NCBI GenBank assembly: GCA_963422285.2
Contig: OY729419.2
Location: 1,240,001-1,304,000, forward strand
Reading direction: 5' to 3'
DNA from: VXYL01 sp963422285
Lineage (GTDB): Bacteria; Pseudomonadota; Gammaproteobacteria; Pseudomonadales; Azotimanducaceae
Length of the DNA stretch: 64,000 bases
Shown: piece by piece, positions 35,134-44,379 of the stretch
Layout: each line of letters begins with the position of its first letter
Numbering within the stretch: the first letter of the stretch is position 1
The notes under the pieces: model-generated
Databases searched by the model: none
The model's input: only the letters and a program-made list of their open reading frames with translations
Told to the model about the DNA's origin: nothing
Made by a program: the position numbers and the translations under genes

Positions 35134-36324
35134 TCAGACCGCGCCTTGCTTCGCCAGCGACGCCACCTCCGCCGTCGTCAAGCCCAGCAGTTCGCCGTAG
35201 ACCGCGGCGTTGTCGGCACCGGCGGCGCGGGGCAGCTGCACGGCTGGCGGCGACACGTCCTCGAAGCGCAGCGGCGTACTCGGCAGCACCACCTCGCCGA
35301 AGCTCTCGTGGCCGAGCTTCGCCAAGGCACCGCGCTCGAGCAGGTGCGGATCGTGCAGCACATCGTCGAGGGACTGCACCGGGGCGCAGATCACGTCGTG
35401 CTGCTGGCAGATGCGAAACACCTTCGCCTTGGGCAGCGTCGAGGTCCACGCCTCCACCACGGCATCCGTCTCCGCCATGTTCTTCGCCCGCGCCTTGCGG
35501 TCGGCGAAGCGCGGATCGTCCGCCAGCTCGGGCTTGTTCATCGCTCCGAGCAGCGAGTGCCAGTGCCGCTCGCGGATGCAGATGATGGCCACGAAGCCGT
35601 CGGCGGCGGCGTAGATGTTGTAAGGGGCGACGGCCATGCCTTGGTGATGGTTGCCGGTGCGCGGGGGATTGCCGCCGCGCTGGTAGTAGGCGCCGAGGGC
35701 CGTGGTGAGGGTCGGGAACACCGAGTCCTGCATCGCCACGTCGAGCACCGCGCCTTCGCCGGTTCGTTCCCGGCGCACCAAGGCGGTGGTGATTGCGGCA
35801 TAGAGGTGAACGCCGCCCAGGATGTCGCACAGCGCCGGGCCGGCCTTCAGCGGCGGCTCGCCTTCGTTGCCGGTGATGGCGACCACGCCGGTCATGGCCT
35901 GCACGGTGACGTCCATGGCCAGGTAGTCCCGATGCGAGCCAGTGCGCCCGAAGCCGGTGGCGGCGGCGTAGATCAGCCGTGGATTGAGCGTGCGCAGCGC
36001 GTCGCTGCCGACGCCGTGTTTCTCCATCGTGCCCGGCGAGAAGTTCTCCAGCAGCACGTCGGCCTTGGCGGCGAGGCCGCGCAGCAGTTCCCGACCGCGC
36101 TCGGATTTCAGATTCAGCGTCACCGACTCCTTGTTGCCGTTGAGCATCATGAACGGATAGCTTGCCAGCGGTGCGTCCGCACGCCCGCGCAGGCTCTCGC
36201 CGCCGGGCGGCTCCACCTTGACGACGCGGGCGCCCGACATCGCCAGCAGATAGCCGCAGTACGGTCCGTTGTAGATTTGTCCAAGGTCGAGGACCGTGAC
36301 GCCTTGCAGGGGAAGATCAGTCAA
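35134..36324 (-). CDS. CaiB/BaiF class III CoA-transferase
   Basis: Moves CoA between carboxylic acids, for example from succinyl-CoA to a substrate acid. It is 396 aa from a TTG at 36324, chosen because GGAGAC lies eight bases upstream and TDLPLQGVTVLDLGQI is the family N-terminus. Conserved elements are YNGPYCGYLLAMSGARVVKVEPP, ENFSPGTMEKHG and MDVTVQAMTG, where Asp138 aligns with the catalytic Asp that forms the acyl-anhydride intermediate. No acyl-CoA dehydrogenase or hydratase is adjacent, so substrate is unknown. The gene ends 70 bp from the MITE-like element. Confidence 0.9.
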   Translation of the reverse strand: MTDLPLQGVTVLDLGQIYNGPYCGYLLAMSGARVVKVEPPGGESLRGRADAPLASYPFMMLNGNKESVTLNLKSERGRELLRGLAAKADVLLENFSPGTMEKHGVGSDALRTLNPRLIYAAATGFGRTGSHRDYLAMDVTVQAMTGVVAITGNEGEPPLKAGPALCDILGGVHLYAAITTALVRRERTGEGAVLDVAMQDSVFPTLTTALGAYYQRGGNPPRTGNHHQGMAVAPYNIYAAADGFVAIICIRERHWHSLLGAMNKPELADDPRFADRKARAKNMAETDAVVEAWTSTLPKAKVFRICQQHDVICAPVQSLDDVLHDPHLLERGALAKLGHESFGEVVLPSTPLRFEDVSPPAVQLPRAAGADNAAVYGELLGLTTAEVASLAKQGAV

Positions 36325-36328
36325 GCGG

Positions 36329-36360
36329 TTGTCTCCACGCCGTGCCGAGCTTGCTACAAT
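36329..36360 (+). promoter_or_regulatory. Likely tRNA promoter
   Basis: TACAAT at 36355-36360 is a good -10 box ending nine bases before the tRNA. The best -35-like hexamer, TTGTCT at 36329, is 20 bases upstream, so the -35 is weak. Position and -10 quality are the main support. Confidence 0.4.
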
Positions 36361-36369
36361 GCAGCGACT

Positions 36370-36446
36370 GCGCCCGTAGCTCAACTGGATAGAGCACCAG
36401 GCTTCGAACCTGGGGGTTCGGGGTTCGAGTCCCTGCGGGCGCGCCA
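36370..36446 (+). tRNA. tRNA-Arg (anticodon TCG)
   Basis: Complete 77-nt cloverleaf: acceptor GCGCCCG/CGGGCGC, D-arm with AACTGGAT loop, anticodon stem CCAGG/CCTGG with loop CTTCGAA (anticodon TCG), and T-arm with TTCGAGT loop. The 3' CCA is encoded. It decodes CGA and related arginine codons. It sits between a CoA-transferase gene and a VOC gene with no sign of integration at its 3' end. Confidence 0.96.
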
Positions 36447-36460
36447 GCTCGAGTGTCGCC

Positions 36461-36895
36461 ATGTCCATCGCCGCATCGACAAGCGAGGGTTCCGCCTCGC
36501 GCTCCCCGCTGAAGGCTCTCGACCATGTCGCCATTCCCATCGAGAACGTGGACGCCATGCTGCGCTTCTACGGCGCCCTTGGCTTCACGATGCGCACAGT
36601 GCAGCCGTCGCTGTTCTACTCGGCGCACTTCGGCGACAGCAAGATCAACTTCCATGGCCCCAAGGCATGGCGCAGCGAGCGCTTCACCCTGCGCGGCCCC
36701 GCGGCCCGGCCGGGCTGCGGCGACTTCTGCTTCGTTTGGAACCTCGGCATCGAAGCCCTTGCAGACAAACTCGAGGCGCTCGCCATCCCCATCGTGGAAG
36801 GTCCCGTGCCCCGGCAGGGCGGGCGTGGCGAAACCGGTATCAGCACCTACATCCGCGACCCGGACGGCAACCTGCTGGAGTTCATCGTCTACTAG
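36461..36895 (+). CDS. VOC-family (glyoxalase/bleomycin-resistance-like) protein
   Basis: A 144-aa VOC protein with first strand LDHVAIPIENVDAMLRFYGALGF (His ligand in DHVAI) and last strand YIRDPDGNLLEFIVY (Glu ligand in LLEF). This metal-ligand pattern is kept better than in the other VOC proteins of this window, so an enzymatic role is plausible. It begins 15 bp after tRNA-Arg and may be cotranscribed with it. Its stop overlaps that of the convergent amidohydrolase gene by four bases. Confidence 0.85.
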   Translation: MSIAASTSEGSASRSPLKALDHVAIPIENVDAMLRFYGALGFTMRTVQPSLFYSAHFGDSKINFHGPKAWRSERFTLRGPAARPGCGDFCFVWNLGIEALADKLEALAIPIVEGPVPRQGGRGETGISTYIRDPDGNLLEFIVY

Positions 36896-38331
36896 CCGTT
36901 CAGCACCGACCGGGCGGCGTCGGCAATTCGCGTGCCGTCGAAGAACGCGGGGTTGGTCCTGCTCCAGAAATGCACCGGGTTCTCGAATACGAAGCGGCGG
37001 AAACCAGCGTTGTCGATCTTCTCGTCTTCCACCAGTTCGTAGGCTTCGGCGACCACTTCGGACATGTCCTGCACGTCGAAGTGGCCGATGTCGGAGCCGA
37101 ACAGCGTCTTGATCTCGGCACCGAGGGGATTGCAGTCTCGGTTGAACGCCCAGGCGTTGTTCGAGTCGTCGGCCTCGCAGCCGAAGTAGAACGGTTCGAC
37201 GAACAGCGATTGGAAATCCTCCACCGCCGAGATGCCGCAGGCCGCGTAGTCGTCGAGATCGTCGATGCCGCCGGTGGTGCGCTCGTTGTTGCTGGTGCTG
37301 ATGCCGCTGCCGGCGCGAATCGCCTCCACCACCTCCGGCGCGGCGTATTGCTCGGCCAGGGACAGCAGCAGGGCGGGGTCCAGATTGGCGGGGTTCACTT
37401 CCTCCAGCGCTTGGCGATTGCGAATCCGCCAGTGGCCGACGAGGTCCGCGTACAGCAGGCAGGCGAAGCCGACGCCGCCTTCCAGGAAGGCGAAGTTGAG
37501 CGCCGGGAAGCGCCGCGTGACGCCGCCCAGGAAGATGGCCTTGCACACCGCCTCGGAGGCGGCGGCGAAATGGCCGATGTGGTTGTAGCAGAAGTTCGAA
37601 GGCGACATGCGAAAGGCGCGTCCGCGCGAGCCGCGGTGGAAGGTGGGCGATACCGAAAGCTGCTGGCATTTGCGCCACACGGAATCGTAGTCGTAGGCGC
37701 TGTCGAGGCCGATCATGTCGTACCACACCGCGAGGTCCGCAGCGTTGGGCCGCTCCTCGGCCACCTTGGCAACGGGCCGATCGATCATGCTGTTCAGCAT
37801 CACCGCCTTGAGGCCGAGTTCGCCCACGGCGTGTTCCAGTTCAGCGACGGCTTCCTCCGGGTGGTGCATGGGAATCACCGCCGCCGGTGTCATGCGATCC
37901 TTGAGCGGCTCGAACAGTTCGGCTTGGTAGATGTTGAATGCCCGGCAGGCCGCGACCCGGGCTTCGGCGTCGTTGACCCGGGGCAGGCCGAGGCCCATGG
38001 TGGGGAACAGGATGGCGAAATCGATGCCGAACTCGTCCAGCCGCTCGTAGAGCAGCCGCGGCATCATCGCCGTGGCTCGATCCCGGGTATTCTTGGTGGG
38101 TGCGCCCCAGAACGCTTCCTGGGCGATGTTCTCCCGCCGTCGCTCGGTCGGCGTCATATGCAGCGACCGCCGTACCCGGTCGCCATTGATGCGCATGGCG
38201 CGCACCGCGGCGTCGCCGCCGATCTTGCGCATCGCTTTGGACATCGCCGGGCCGTACTCCAGCCAGTGCCCGTCGGCATCGATCACCGGATGTCCCAGGT
38301 CGCTGCGCAGTCTTGCCCCGTCGCTTGCCAT
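36892..38331 (-). CDS. Amidohydrolase 2 family metal-dependent hydrolase
   Basis: A 479-aa TIM-barrel hydrolase of the decarboxylase/amidohydrolase-2 group. The metal motif is VIDADGHWLEYG at the N-terminus (equivalent of H-x-H, with D-x-D/H); FLEGGVGFACLLY and GSDIGHFDV (near residue 415) are later active-site segments. Members often decarboxylate or hydrolyse aromatic or polyketide acids. Start at the first ATG; divergent from creA. Confidence 0.85.
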   Translation of the reverse strand: MASDGARLRSDLGHPVIDADGHWLEYGPAMSKAMRKIGGDAAVRAMRINGDRVRRSLHMTPTERRRENIAQEAFWGAPTKNTRDRATAMMPRLLYERLDEFGIDFAILFPTMGLGLPRVNDAEARVAACRAFNIYQAELFEPLKDRMTPAAVIPMHHPEEAVAELEHAVGELGLKAVMLNSMIDRPVAKVAEERPNAADLAVWYDMIGLDSAYDYDSVWRKCQQLSVSPTFHRGSRGRAFRMSPSNFCYNHIGHFAAASEAVCKAIFLGGVTRRFPALNFAFLEGGVGFACLLYADLVGHWRIRNRQALEEVNPANLDPALLLSLAEQYAAPEVVEAIRAGSGISTSNNERTTGGIDDLDDYAACGISAVEDFQSLFVEPFYFGCEADDSNNAWAFNRDCNPLGAEIKTLFGSDIGHFDVQDMSEVVAEAYELVEDEKIDNAGFRRFVFENPVHFWSRTNPAFFDGTRIADAARSVLNG

Positions 38332-38444
38332 TTCATTCCCTCCTGATCCGGTACGCTATCGTTCGGCGCATCGTCGAAGCGGGAGTTTGTACGTTCGCGG
38401 CAAATGAGGCAAGCTAAGCGTCATCGTCGCAATCGAGCCGCACC

Positions 38445-38942
38445 ATGAAGACCGTGGCTTTGATCCAGGCCTGCCTGCTGATCGCCGTTCCCGCCGCCGC
38501 CGAGGCCATCGGCAGCGTCGATACCGAGTTCAAACTTCTCGGTCCGGATCACAAGGTGGCCGTGGAAGCCTTCGACGACGACAAGGTCGAGGGCGTCGCC
38601 TGCCACATCAGCCGCGCCGTCACCGGCGGACTGCGCGGCATCGTGGGCTTGGCGGAAGACACCTCGGACGCTTCCATCGCCTGCCGGCAGGTTGGTCCCA
38701 TCCGCATCAAAGGCAAGCTCGATGCGGGCGAGCCCGTATTCAGCGAACGCCGCTCGGCCTTGTTCAAGCGCTTGAAGGTGGTGCGCTTCTGCGACGAAAC
38801 CCGCAATACGCTGGTCTACCTCGTCTACAGCGAGAAGCTGGTCGACGGTTCCCCGAAGAACGCCATCTCCACGGTGCCGATCATGCCCTGGACCGCAGGC
38901 GGCACCGCATCGCCGCCGGAGCGCTGCAACGACGAGCAGTAG
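38445..38942 (+). CDS. creA: CreA family periplasmic protein
   Basis: A 165-aa exported protein. It has a signal peptide (KTVALIQACLLIAVPAAAEA, cleavage near residue 21) and the conserved CreA core: GSVDTEFKLLGPDHKVAVEAFDD, GVACHISRAVTGG and FCDETRNTLVYLVYSEKL. Four cysteines, including CHI and FCD, suggest disulfide bonds. CreA's function is not established in any organism to my knowledge. It is alone on its strand, 166 bp upstream of the RND adaptor gene. Confidence 0.92.
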   Translation: MKTVALIQACLLIAVPAAAEAIGSVDTEFKLLGPDHKVAVEAFDDDKVEGVACHISRAVTGGLRGIVGLAEDTSDASIACRQVGPIRIKGKLDAGEPVFSERRSALFKRLKVVRFCDETRNTLVYLVYSEKLVDGSPKNAISTVPIMPWTAGGTASPPERCNDEQ

Positions 38943-39108
38943 TCCTGCGCCGTCGGTGCGCGAGCAATGCCGAGGCCGGCTGAGGAATGCATGCTGAAAG
39001 ACGGCGGATGCGTCGCCAAAGGCGCGGTCGCGTTCTGAATCCGACAACCACGCTGTGCTAGGCTCGATCCTTTTGGCGCGTTGTACGCAGCATGCGCATC
39101 TGGATGGC

Positions 39109-40347
39109 ATGAAGACCCGGGCGCTGATCGCCGTTGCCGCTTTGGCTCTCGCCGGCTGCGCCGGCGACGATGCCGCGCCGGCGCAAGATGCCGCCCTGGC
39201 GACCGCCGACCGCAGCCTCCAAGGCCAGCGATCGGGAGCGGGTGCGGGCGTGGAGAAAAACGCCCAGCAGCCAGAGGCGGATAAGCGGAAAGACAAGCAG
39301 AATGTCGCCGCCAAAGGGGACGGTGGTGCGCAGTCCAAGGAGCAGCGCGTAGCCCGCTTCCGTGCCCTGGCCGACGCCCGATTGGAAACTCAGGCGCCGG
39401 CGGTGCCCGTGGCTGTCGCCGAAGTCGTCCGTGGCCTCATGGAAGCCTATCATCGCGGCGCTACCAACCTCACCGCCGCCCAGGAAGCCGTGGTGGTGGC
39501 CCGTACGCACGGCGTGGTCGAGGCGATCTTCGTCGAGGAAGGCGACATGGTGCGGGAAGGACAGCGCCTGGCACAGCTGGAAACGGAGCGTCTGGAACTG
39601 GAAGTCGCCCGCTCCCGCACCCAGCTGGAGAACCTCGAGGCCGCTTACCAACGCGCCGAGCAGCTTCACGAGGCGAAGATGATCCCGCCGAGCGACTACG
39701 ACACGGCGCGATTCGACTACGAGGCCGAGCAAGCCAATCTGGCGCTGCGGGAATACGAGCTGCGGGAGGCCGCCATCCGCGCCACCATTGACGGCGTCAT
39801 CACCCGTCGGCACATCAAGGTCGGCCACACTCTGGACAGCAGCGAGCCGGCGTTCGAGATGAAACGCCTAAGTCCTGTCGAGGCCATCGTCAACGTGCCG
39901 GAACGGGAAATCGGACGCATCCGTTCGGGCCAGTACGCGCGGGTGCTGGTGGACGCGCTGCCGGGCGCGCGCTTCGAGGGCGAGGTCTCGCGGGTCGCGC
40001 CGGAAGTCGATCCCTCCTCCGGCACGTTCCGCGTCACCGTCGCCTTGGCCAACGAAGACGGCCGCCTGAGGCCCGGCATGTTCGGCCGCGTCCAGGTGCG
40101 CGTCGACCAGCGTCCCGACGCCCTGCTCGTCCCCCTGGAGGCGGTGGTCACCTTGCGCGACAAGAGCAGCGTCTTCGTGGTGGCGGACGGCATCGCCCAG
40201 CGGCGTTCGGTGACCACCGGCTACGCATCGGACGGCAGGATCGAAATCCTCGACGGCGCCGTCGAGGGAGACCAGGTGGTGATGACCGGCCAGGACGGCT
40301 TGCGCCACGGCACGCCGGTGCGCGTGGTAGCGGGCTTCTCTCCTTGA
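39109..40347 (+). CDS. RND efflux periplasmic adaptor lipoprotein
   Basis: Membrane-fusion subunit (HlyD/AcrA type) of a tripartite pump. It is 412 aa from the ATG at 39109; the lipobox LAGC gives Cys at residue 16. The linker is long and charged. The lipoyl-like half reads ARTHGVVEAIFVEEGDMVREGQRLAQLETE, the coiled-coil hairpin spans about residues 155-215, the lipoyl half resumes at ATIDGVITRRHIKVGHTL, and the beta-barrel contains PGARFEGEVSRVAPEVDPSSGTFRVTV. The stop lies 31-64 bp before the first permease, depending on that gene's start. No outer-membrane channel gene is nearby. Confidence 0.92.
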   Translation: MKTRALIAVAALALAGCAGDDAAPAQDAALATADRSLQGQRSGAGAGVEKNAQQPEADKRKDKQNVAAKGDGGAQSKEQRVARFRALADARLETQAPAVPVAVAEVVRGLMEAYHRGATNLTAAQEAVVVARTHGVVEAIFVEEGDMVREGQRLAQLETERLELEVARSRTQLENLEAAYQRAEQLHEAKMIPPSDYDTARFDYEAEQANLALREYELREAAIRATIDGVITRRHIKVGHTLDSSEPAFEMKRLSPVEAIVNVPEREIGRIRSGQYARVLVDALPGARFEGEVSRVAPEVDPSSGTFRVTVALANEDGRLRPGMFGRVQVRVDQRPDALLVPLEAVVTLRDKSSVFVVADGIAQRRSVTTGYASDGRIEILDGAVEGDQVVMTGQDGLRHGTPVRVVAGFSP

Positions 40348-40411
40348 CCTCGTCGCTTGGCCCCGGCGGGGTGCCGCCCTGAGCGTCATCGCCACCGCCA
40401 TCGCCCGCCCG

Positions 40412-43400
40412 GTGACGGTCGCCATGGCGACCCTGGCGGTGGCTTTGTTCGGCGGCCTGTCCCTGGATCGTCTGGGCCTGAACCTGCTGCCCGAGCTTTC
40501 CTATCCGACCCTGACCGTCCGCACGGACTTCGAGGGCGCAGCGCCCGCCGAGGTGGAGGAGCAGGTGACTCGTCGCTTGGAGGAGCGCGTCGGCGTCATC
40601 AATGGCCTGCGTCGGATGCACTCCATCTCCGCGGCCGAACGTTCCGACGTGGTGCTGGAGTTTGCCTGGGGCACGGACATGAACACCGCCGCGGTGGAGG
40701 TGCGGGAGAAGCTGGACTTGGCGCAGCTGCCGCTGGACATCGAGCGACCCTCGATCCTGCGCCTCAATCCCAATTTGGATCCCATCGTCCGGGCGGCGAT
40801 CGTGTTGAGGAGCCATGACGGCGGAGACGACGGGGCTGCCCTTCAGCAACTGCGGCGCTACGCCGAGGACGTGGTGAAGAAGCGTCTCGACCCAGTGCTC
40901 GGCGTCGCCGCGGTGCTGGTGAGCGGCGGTTACGAGGACGAGATCGCCGTTCATGTGGACCAGCAGCGCCTTGCGCAGCTCGGCATGAGCGTGGAGGTAC
41001 TAGGCCAACGGCTGCAAGCGGCCAACGTCAATCTTTCTGGCGGACGGCTCAGCGATCGAGGGCAGGAGTTCCTGGTTCGCACCATGAACGAGTTCGCCAC
41101 CGTGTCCGACATCCGCGACACCATCGTCTATCAGCAGCAGGCTCGGATTTTGCGGCTGAAGGACGTAGCGGACGTCTTCGAGAGCCACAAGGAGCGCGAC
41201 AGCATCATGCGCGTAGACGGCTTCGAGGCCATCGAGATCGCGCTCTACAAGGAGGGGGACGCCAACACCGTAGCCGTGGCTGCGGATGTCGACGAACGCA
41301 TGGCGGAAATCGCCCGTGATATGCCGCCGGACTTCGAACTGGTGAAGATCTACGATCAGGCGGGGTTCATCTCCGCGGCCATCGACGAGGTGCGCGGCGC
41401 CGCCATCGTCGGCGCTTTCTTCGCGGTGATCGTACTGTATCTGTTCCTAAAGGATGTGCGCAGCACGCTGATCGTCACCGCCACCATCCCGGCCTCCGTG
41501 CTTGCCACCTTCGTGATGATGGACGTCTTCGACATCACCCTGAACGTCATGAGTCTAGGCGGCATCGCCCTGGCGGTGGGCATGCTGATGGACAACGCCA
41601 TCGTGGTGCTGGAGAACATCGCCCGACATCGCGATGCCGGCCGGCATCGAAGCGCCGATGGTCGTCGGGATGCCGGCATCGAAGGTCGGCCCATCGCCCA
41701 TGCGGCTCGCAAAGGCGCCGCCGAAGTGAGCGGCGCGGTGCTGGCATCGACGCTCACCACCATCGCGGTGTTTCTGCCCTTGGCCTTCGTGGACGGCATT
41801 GCCGGGCAGCTGTTCCGCGATCAAGCGCTTACGGTAGCGTTCGCCTTGGCGGCTTCTCTGGTGCTGGCGTTCACGTTGATCCCGATGCTGGCAGCGATCG
41901 AAGTGCGCAGCGGCGTGGGCGCGACGAATTCCGGCGCCGAGCTACCGCGTTGGCGGCGCTTGGCAGGGGCGCCGTTTCGCCACTTGGTGGCCGGAGCGTG
42001 GTCGTCGCTGGGCTGGGCCGCTCGGGGCCTGGGGCTTCTGGTCCGGCCCGTCGAGTGGGCGTTCGACCGCGGCTACGGACGTACCTTCGCCGCCTACTGC
42101 GCCCTGTTGGACGTGGCGCTTCGATTTCGCGGCCTGACGTTGCTGATCGCCTTCGCCGGTCTCGCTGGCACCGCCGCCTTGGTTCCGACGCTGCCCGTGG
42201 AGCTGATTCCGCCGCTGTCTCAAGGCCAGTTCCGGGTGGACCTGGAACTCGAACCGGGTACGCGGCTGGAAGTCACGGACGACGCCTTGACAGCCGTGCA
42301 GGAGGAGCTGCTGGCATTTGCTATCGTCGCACGCACCTATTCGGTGGCGGGAACCGGCGGCAAGCTGGACGCCACGGCCACTAGTGGTGGCGAGCAGGTG
42401 GGCGAACTCAGCGTAGTGCTGCTGGAGGGCACGGATGCCCAGGACGAAGCGTTGGCCATGTCCTTGACTCGGCGACTGCTCGCCAACGTCCCGTCCGCCC
42501 AATTCAAGGTAGATCGGCCGCAGCTGTTCACCTTCGCCACGCCGCTGGAAGTGGAGGTGTCCGGCAACGATTTGAACGACATCGAGGACGTGGCAAGGCA
42601 GCTGGCAAGCGCCATGTCCGCATCCGAATCGTTCAGCGATGTGGAATCCAGCATCCGCCCCGGCTACCCGGAACTGCAGATCGAGTTCGATCAGGAACGC
42701 ACCGCCGCTGCGGGCCTGTTCGTGCCCGACGTGGCCAGCCGCGTGGTGCGCAAGATTCGTGGCGACGTGCCCACCAAGTTCACTTGGCGCGACAAGCGCG
42801 TGGACATCCGCGTCCGTCTCGACGAGGCCGAGCGCGACTCCCGGGCCGACGTGGAAAACCTGCTGGTGGATGCCGGCGGACGCCAAGTGAGGCTTGGCGC
42901 CCTAGCGGCAGTGACGATGGCCATCGGGCCGGCGGACATTCAGCGCATCGGGCAGAATCGGGTAGCCGTAGTGAGGGCCCATGTCGAGCACGGCGACTTG
43001 GCGTTGGGCGGCGAGGAAGTTTCCAGGCTGTTGACAGACATCCCGCATCCGTCGAACGTCGCCAGCCGCGTCAGCGGCCAAGCGGAGGAGATGGCGGCGT
43101 CGTTCGCGTCCCTGCGTCTGGCGCTGCTGCTGGCCTTGGTGCTGGTGTACCTAGTCATGGCATCGCTGTTCGAATCGCTGCTGCATCCGTTCGTCATCCT
43201 GCTTACCGTGCCGCTGGCCGCCATAGGCGCAGTGCTGGCGATCTTCGCCACCGGGATCAGCGTTTCCGTCGTGGTCTTCATCGGCGCGATCCTGTTGGTG
43301 GGGATCGTGGTGAACAACGCCATCGTGCTGGTGGATCGCGTCAACCGCCTGCGCCGCGACGGCATGGATCGCCGCGCCGCGGTGGCGGCCGGCGCTCGCC

Positions 43401-43642
43401 AGCGCTTTCGACCTATCGCGATGACCACCGCCACCACGGTGCTCGGCCTGCTGCCCATGGCTATCGGTCTCGGCGAGGCCGCGGAGCTGCGTACGCCCAT
43501 GGCCGTCACCGTCATTGGCGGCCTGCTGGCGGCGACGCTGCTGACATTGGTGGTGATTCCGGTGGTGTACGATCTGGCGGACCGCAAGACGATCCACGGC
43601 GACGTGTTCGCAGACAAGCGCGAAGAGCAATCCCCTGCTTGA
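40412..43642 (+). CDS. RND efflux permease (HAE1/AcrB-like), pump gene 1
   Basis: Inner-membrane proton-driven exporter, 1076 aa with the usual 12 helices and two large periplasmic loops. TM4 shows GMLMDNAIVVLENI, with the proton-relay Asp followed by Asn rather than the Asp-Asp of AcrB; GGIALAVGM and QNRVAVVRAHVEHG are family segments. The GTG at 40412 begins inside TM1; the usual I-x-R-P-V start is encoded just upstream (SVIATAIARPV) behind a CTG at 40379, which is probably the real start since no ATG, GTG or TTG is available in frame. A long insert of Arg/His/Gly-rich sequence follows TM4 (about residues 405-430). Confidence 0.92.
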   Translation: MTVAMATLAVALFGGLSLDRLGLNLLPELSYPTLTVRTDFEGAAPAEVEEQVTRRLEERVGVINGLRRMHSISAAERSDVVLEFAWGTDMNTAAVEVREKLDLAQLPLDIERPSILRLNPNLDPIVRAAIVLRSHDGGDDGAALQQLRRYAEDVVKKRLDPVLGVAAVLVSGGYEDEIAVHVDQQRLAQLGMSVEVLGQRLQAANVNLSGGRLSDRGQEFLVRTMNEFATVSDIRDTIVYQQQARILRLKDVADVFESHKERDSIMRVDGFEAIEIALYKEGDANTVAVAADVDERMAEIARDMPPDFELVKIYDQAGFISAAIDEVRGAAIVGAFFAVIVLYLFLKDVRSTLIVTATIPASVLATFVMMDVFDITLNVMSLGGIALAVGMLMDNAIVVLENIARHRDAGRHRSADGRRDAGIEGRPIAHAARKGAAEVSGAVLASTLTTIAVFLPLAFVDGIAGQLFRDQALTVAFALAASLVLAFTLIPMLAAIEVRSGVGATNSGAELPRWRRLAGAPFRHLVAGAWSSLGWAARGLGLLVRPVEWAFDRGYGRTFAAYCALLDVALRFRGLTLLIAFAGLAGTAALVPTLPVELIPPLSQGQFRVDLELEPGTRLEVTDDALTAVQEELLAFAIVARTYSVAGTGGKLDATATSGGEQVGELSVVLLEGTDAQDEALAMSLTRRLLANVPSAQFKVDRPQLFTFATPLEVEVSGNDLNDIEDVARQLASAMSASESFSDVESSIRPGYPELQIEFDQERTAAAGLFVPDVASRVVRKIRGDVPTKFTWRDKRVDIRVRLDEAERDSRADVENLLVDAGGRQVRLGALAAVTMAIGPADIQRIGQNRVAVVRAHVEHGDLALGGEEVSRLLTDIPHPSNVASRVSGQAEEMAASFASLRLALLLALVLVYLVMASLFESLLHPFVILLTVPLAAIGAVLAIFATGISVSVVVFIGAILLVGIVVNNAIVLVDRVNRLRRDGMDRRAAVAAGARQRFRPIAMTTATTVLGLLPMAIGLGEAAELRTPMAVTVIGGLLAATLLTLVVIPVVYDLADRKTIHGDVFADKREEQSPA

Positions 43643-43671
43643 AGCACCCGATGGGCTTGCGGAGCGGGGAT

Positions 43672-43761
43672 GAGGGCGCGCCGAAGCGTCATCTCGAGTT
43701 CCTTGTCGCGACTCTGGACAGCGCCCATGATCCGCGACCGCACCGCTGGCGATGCGGTGTC
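43672..43761 (-). pseudogene. Remnant of a Vsr-type DNA mismatch endonuclease
   Basis: Thirty codons matching the N-terminus of very-short-patch-repair endonucleases: PAVRSRIMGAVQSRD followed by KELEMTLRRAL, the segment that carries R-x-x-M-x-x-I/V-x-S-x-D-T/x-x-x-E. The frame then changes and the catalytic core is missing. It lies just after the first RND permease gene, on the opposite strand. Confidence 0.5.
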
Positions 43762-44023
43762 CGCTATCGGCCCGGCCCTATTCCTCGTCGCTCGCATTCG
43801 TTGCAACTCAGGCGTCGCGAGGACGCGATCTTCCGTAAGACGATCCAAGGACTTGACCTGGGGGACTGATGGCGCACTAAGCGACTCCGTCCAGCAGGCT
43901 CCGCCATCCGTCGAGCAAATTGGCTCCGAGCAGAGTCGAATGTCCGTCGGGTCATCAATGCTTGCCGACACTGACCGACGTTCGTCCCGCTGTCTGTGAG
44001 AATCGTGCCGAACAGCTCATGGA
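43762..44023 (+). other. Short non-coding gap
   Basis: No gene, repeat or structure recognised between the Vsr remnant and the Rpn tail. Confidence 0.35.
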
Positions 44024-44379
44024 CTATAGACACAACGTGGACTTGACGGTTTCCTCCACGGACTTCGCCAAGGGAGGAGGGACCGCATTCGCCGCCTGTC
44101 GGCGCGGGTCGAGGCGCAGGGCTGTGTCCGCTGTTCGGGAAACCTTCTTCCCGGACCTGCCTCCCTTCACGACGCCCCTGTCGGCGTCCTTCCTCGCACA
44201 ACCCTCGCACAACTCCTCGCTCGATATCTCCATCTCCGCCTTCCTTGCCAGCAGGCTCTCGTCCTCCAACAGCCTTCTTCCGATAGCTCCGTGCCAACAA
44301 ATCCGCGCCCAGCCCAGGCAGCCGCGCCTTCCGCATCCACGCCGCGAACCATGCCGCGCGAATCGTCCGCCGGTCGAGG
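44024..44379 (-). pseudogene. Second, detached Rpn-family C-terminal tail
   Basis: The pieces RKARLPGLGADLLARSY and LEDESLLARKAEMEISSEEL mirror segments of the adjacent Rpn pseudogene (REAQLPGLGAGRTERG and LEEEDMLAAKVERWREEL), but in a different arrangement of frames. This looks like the tail of a second copy, or a partial tandem duplication, now decayed. Confidence 0.45.
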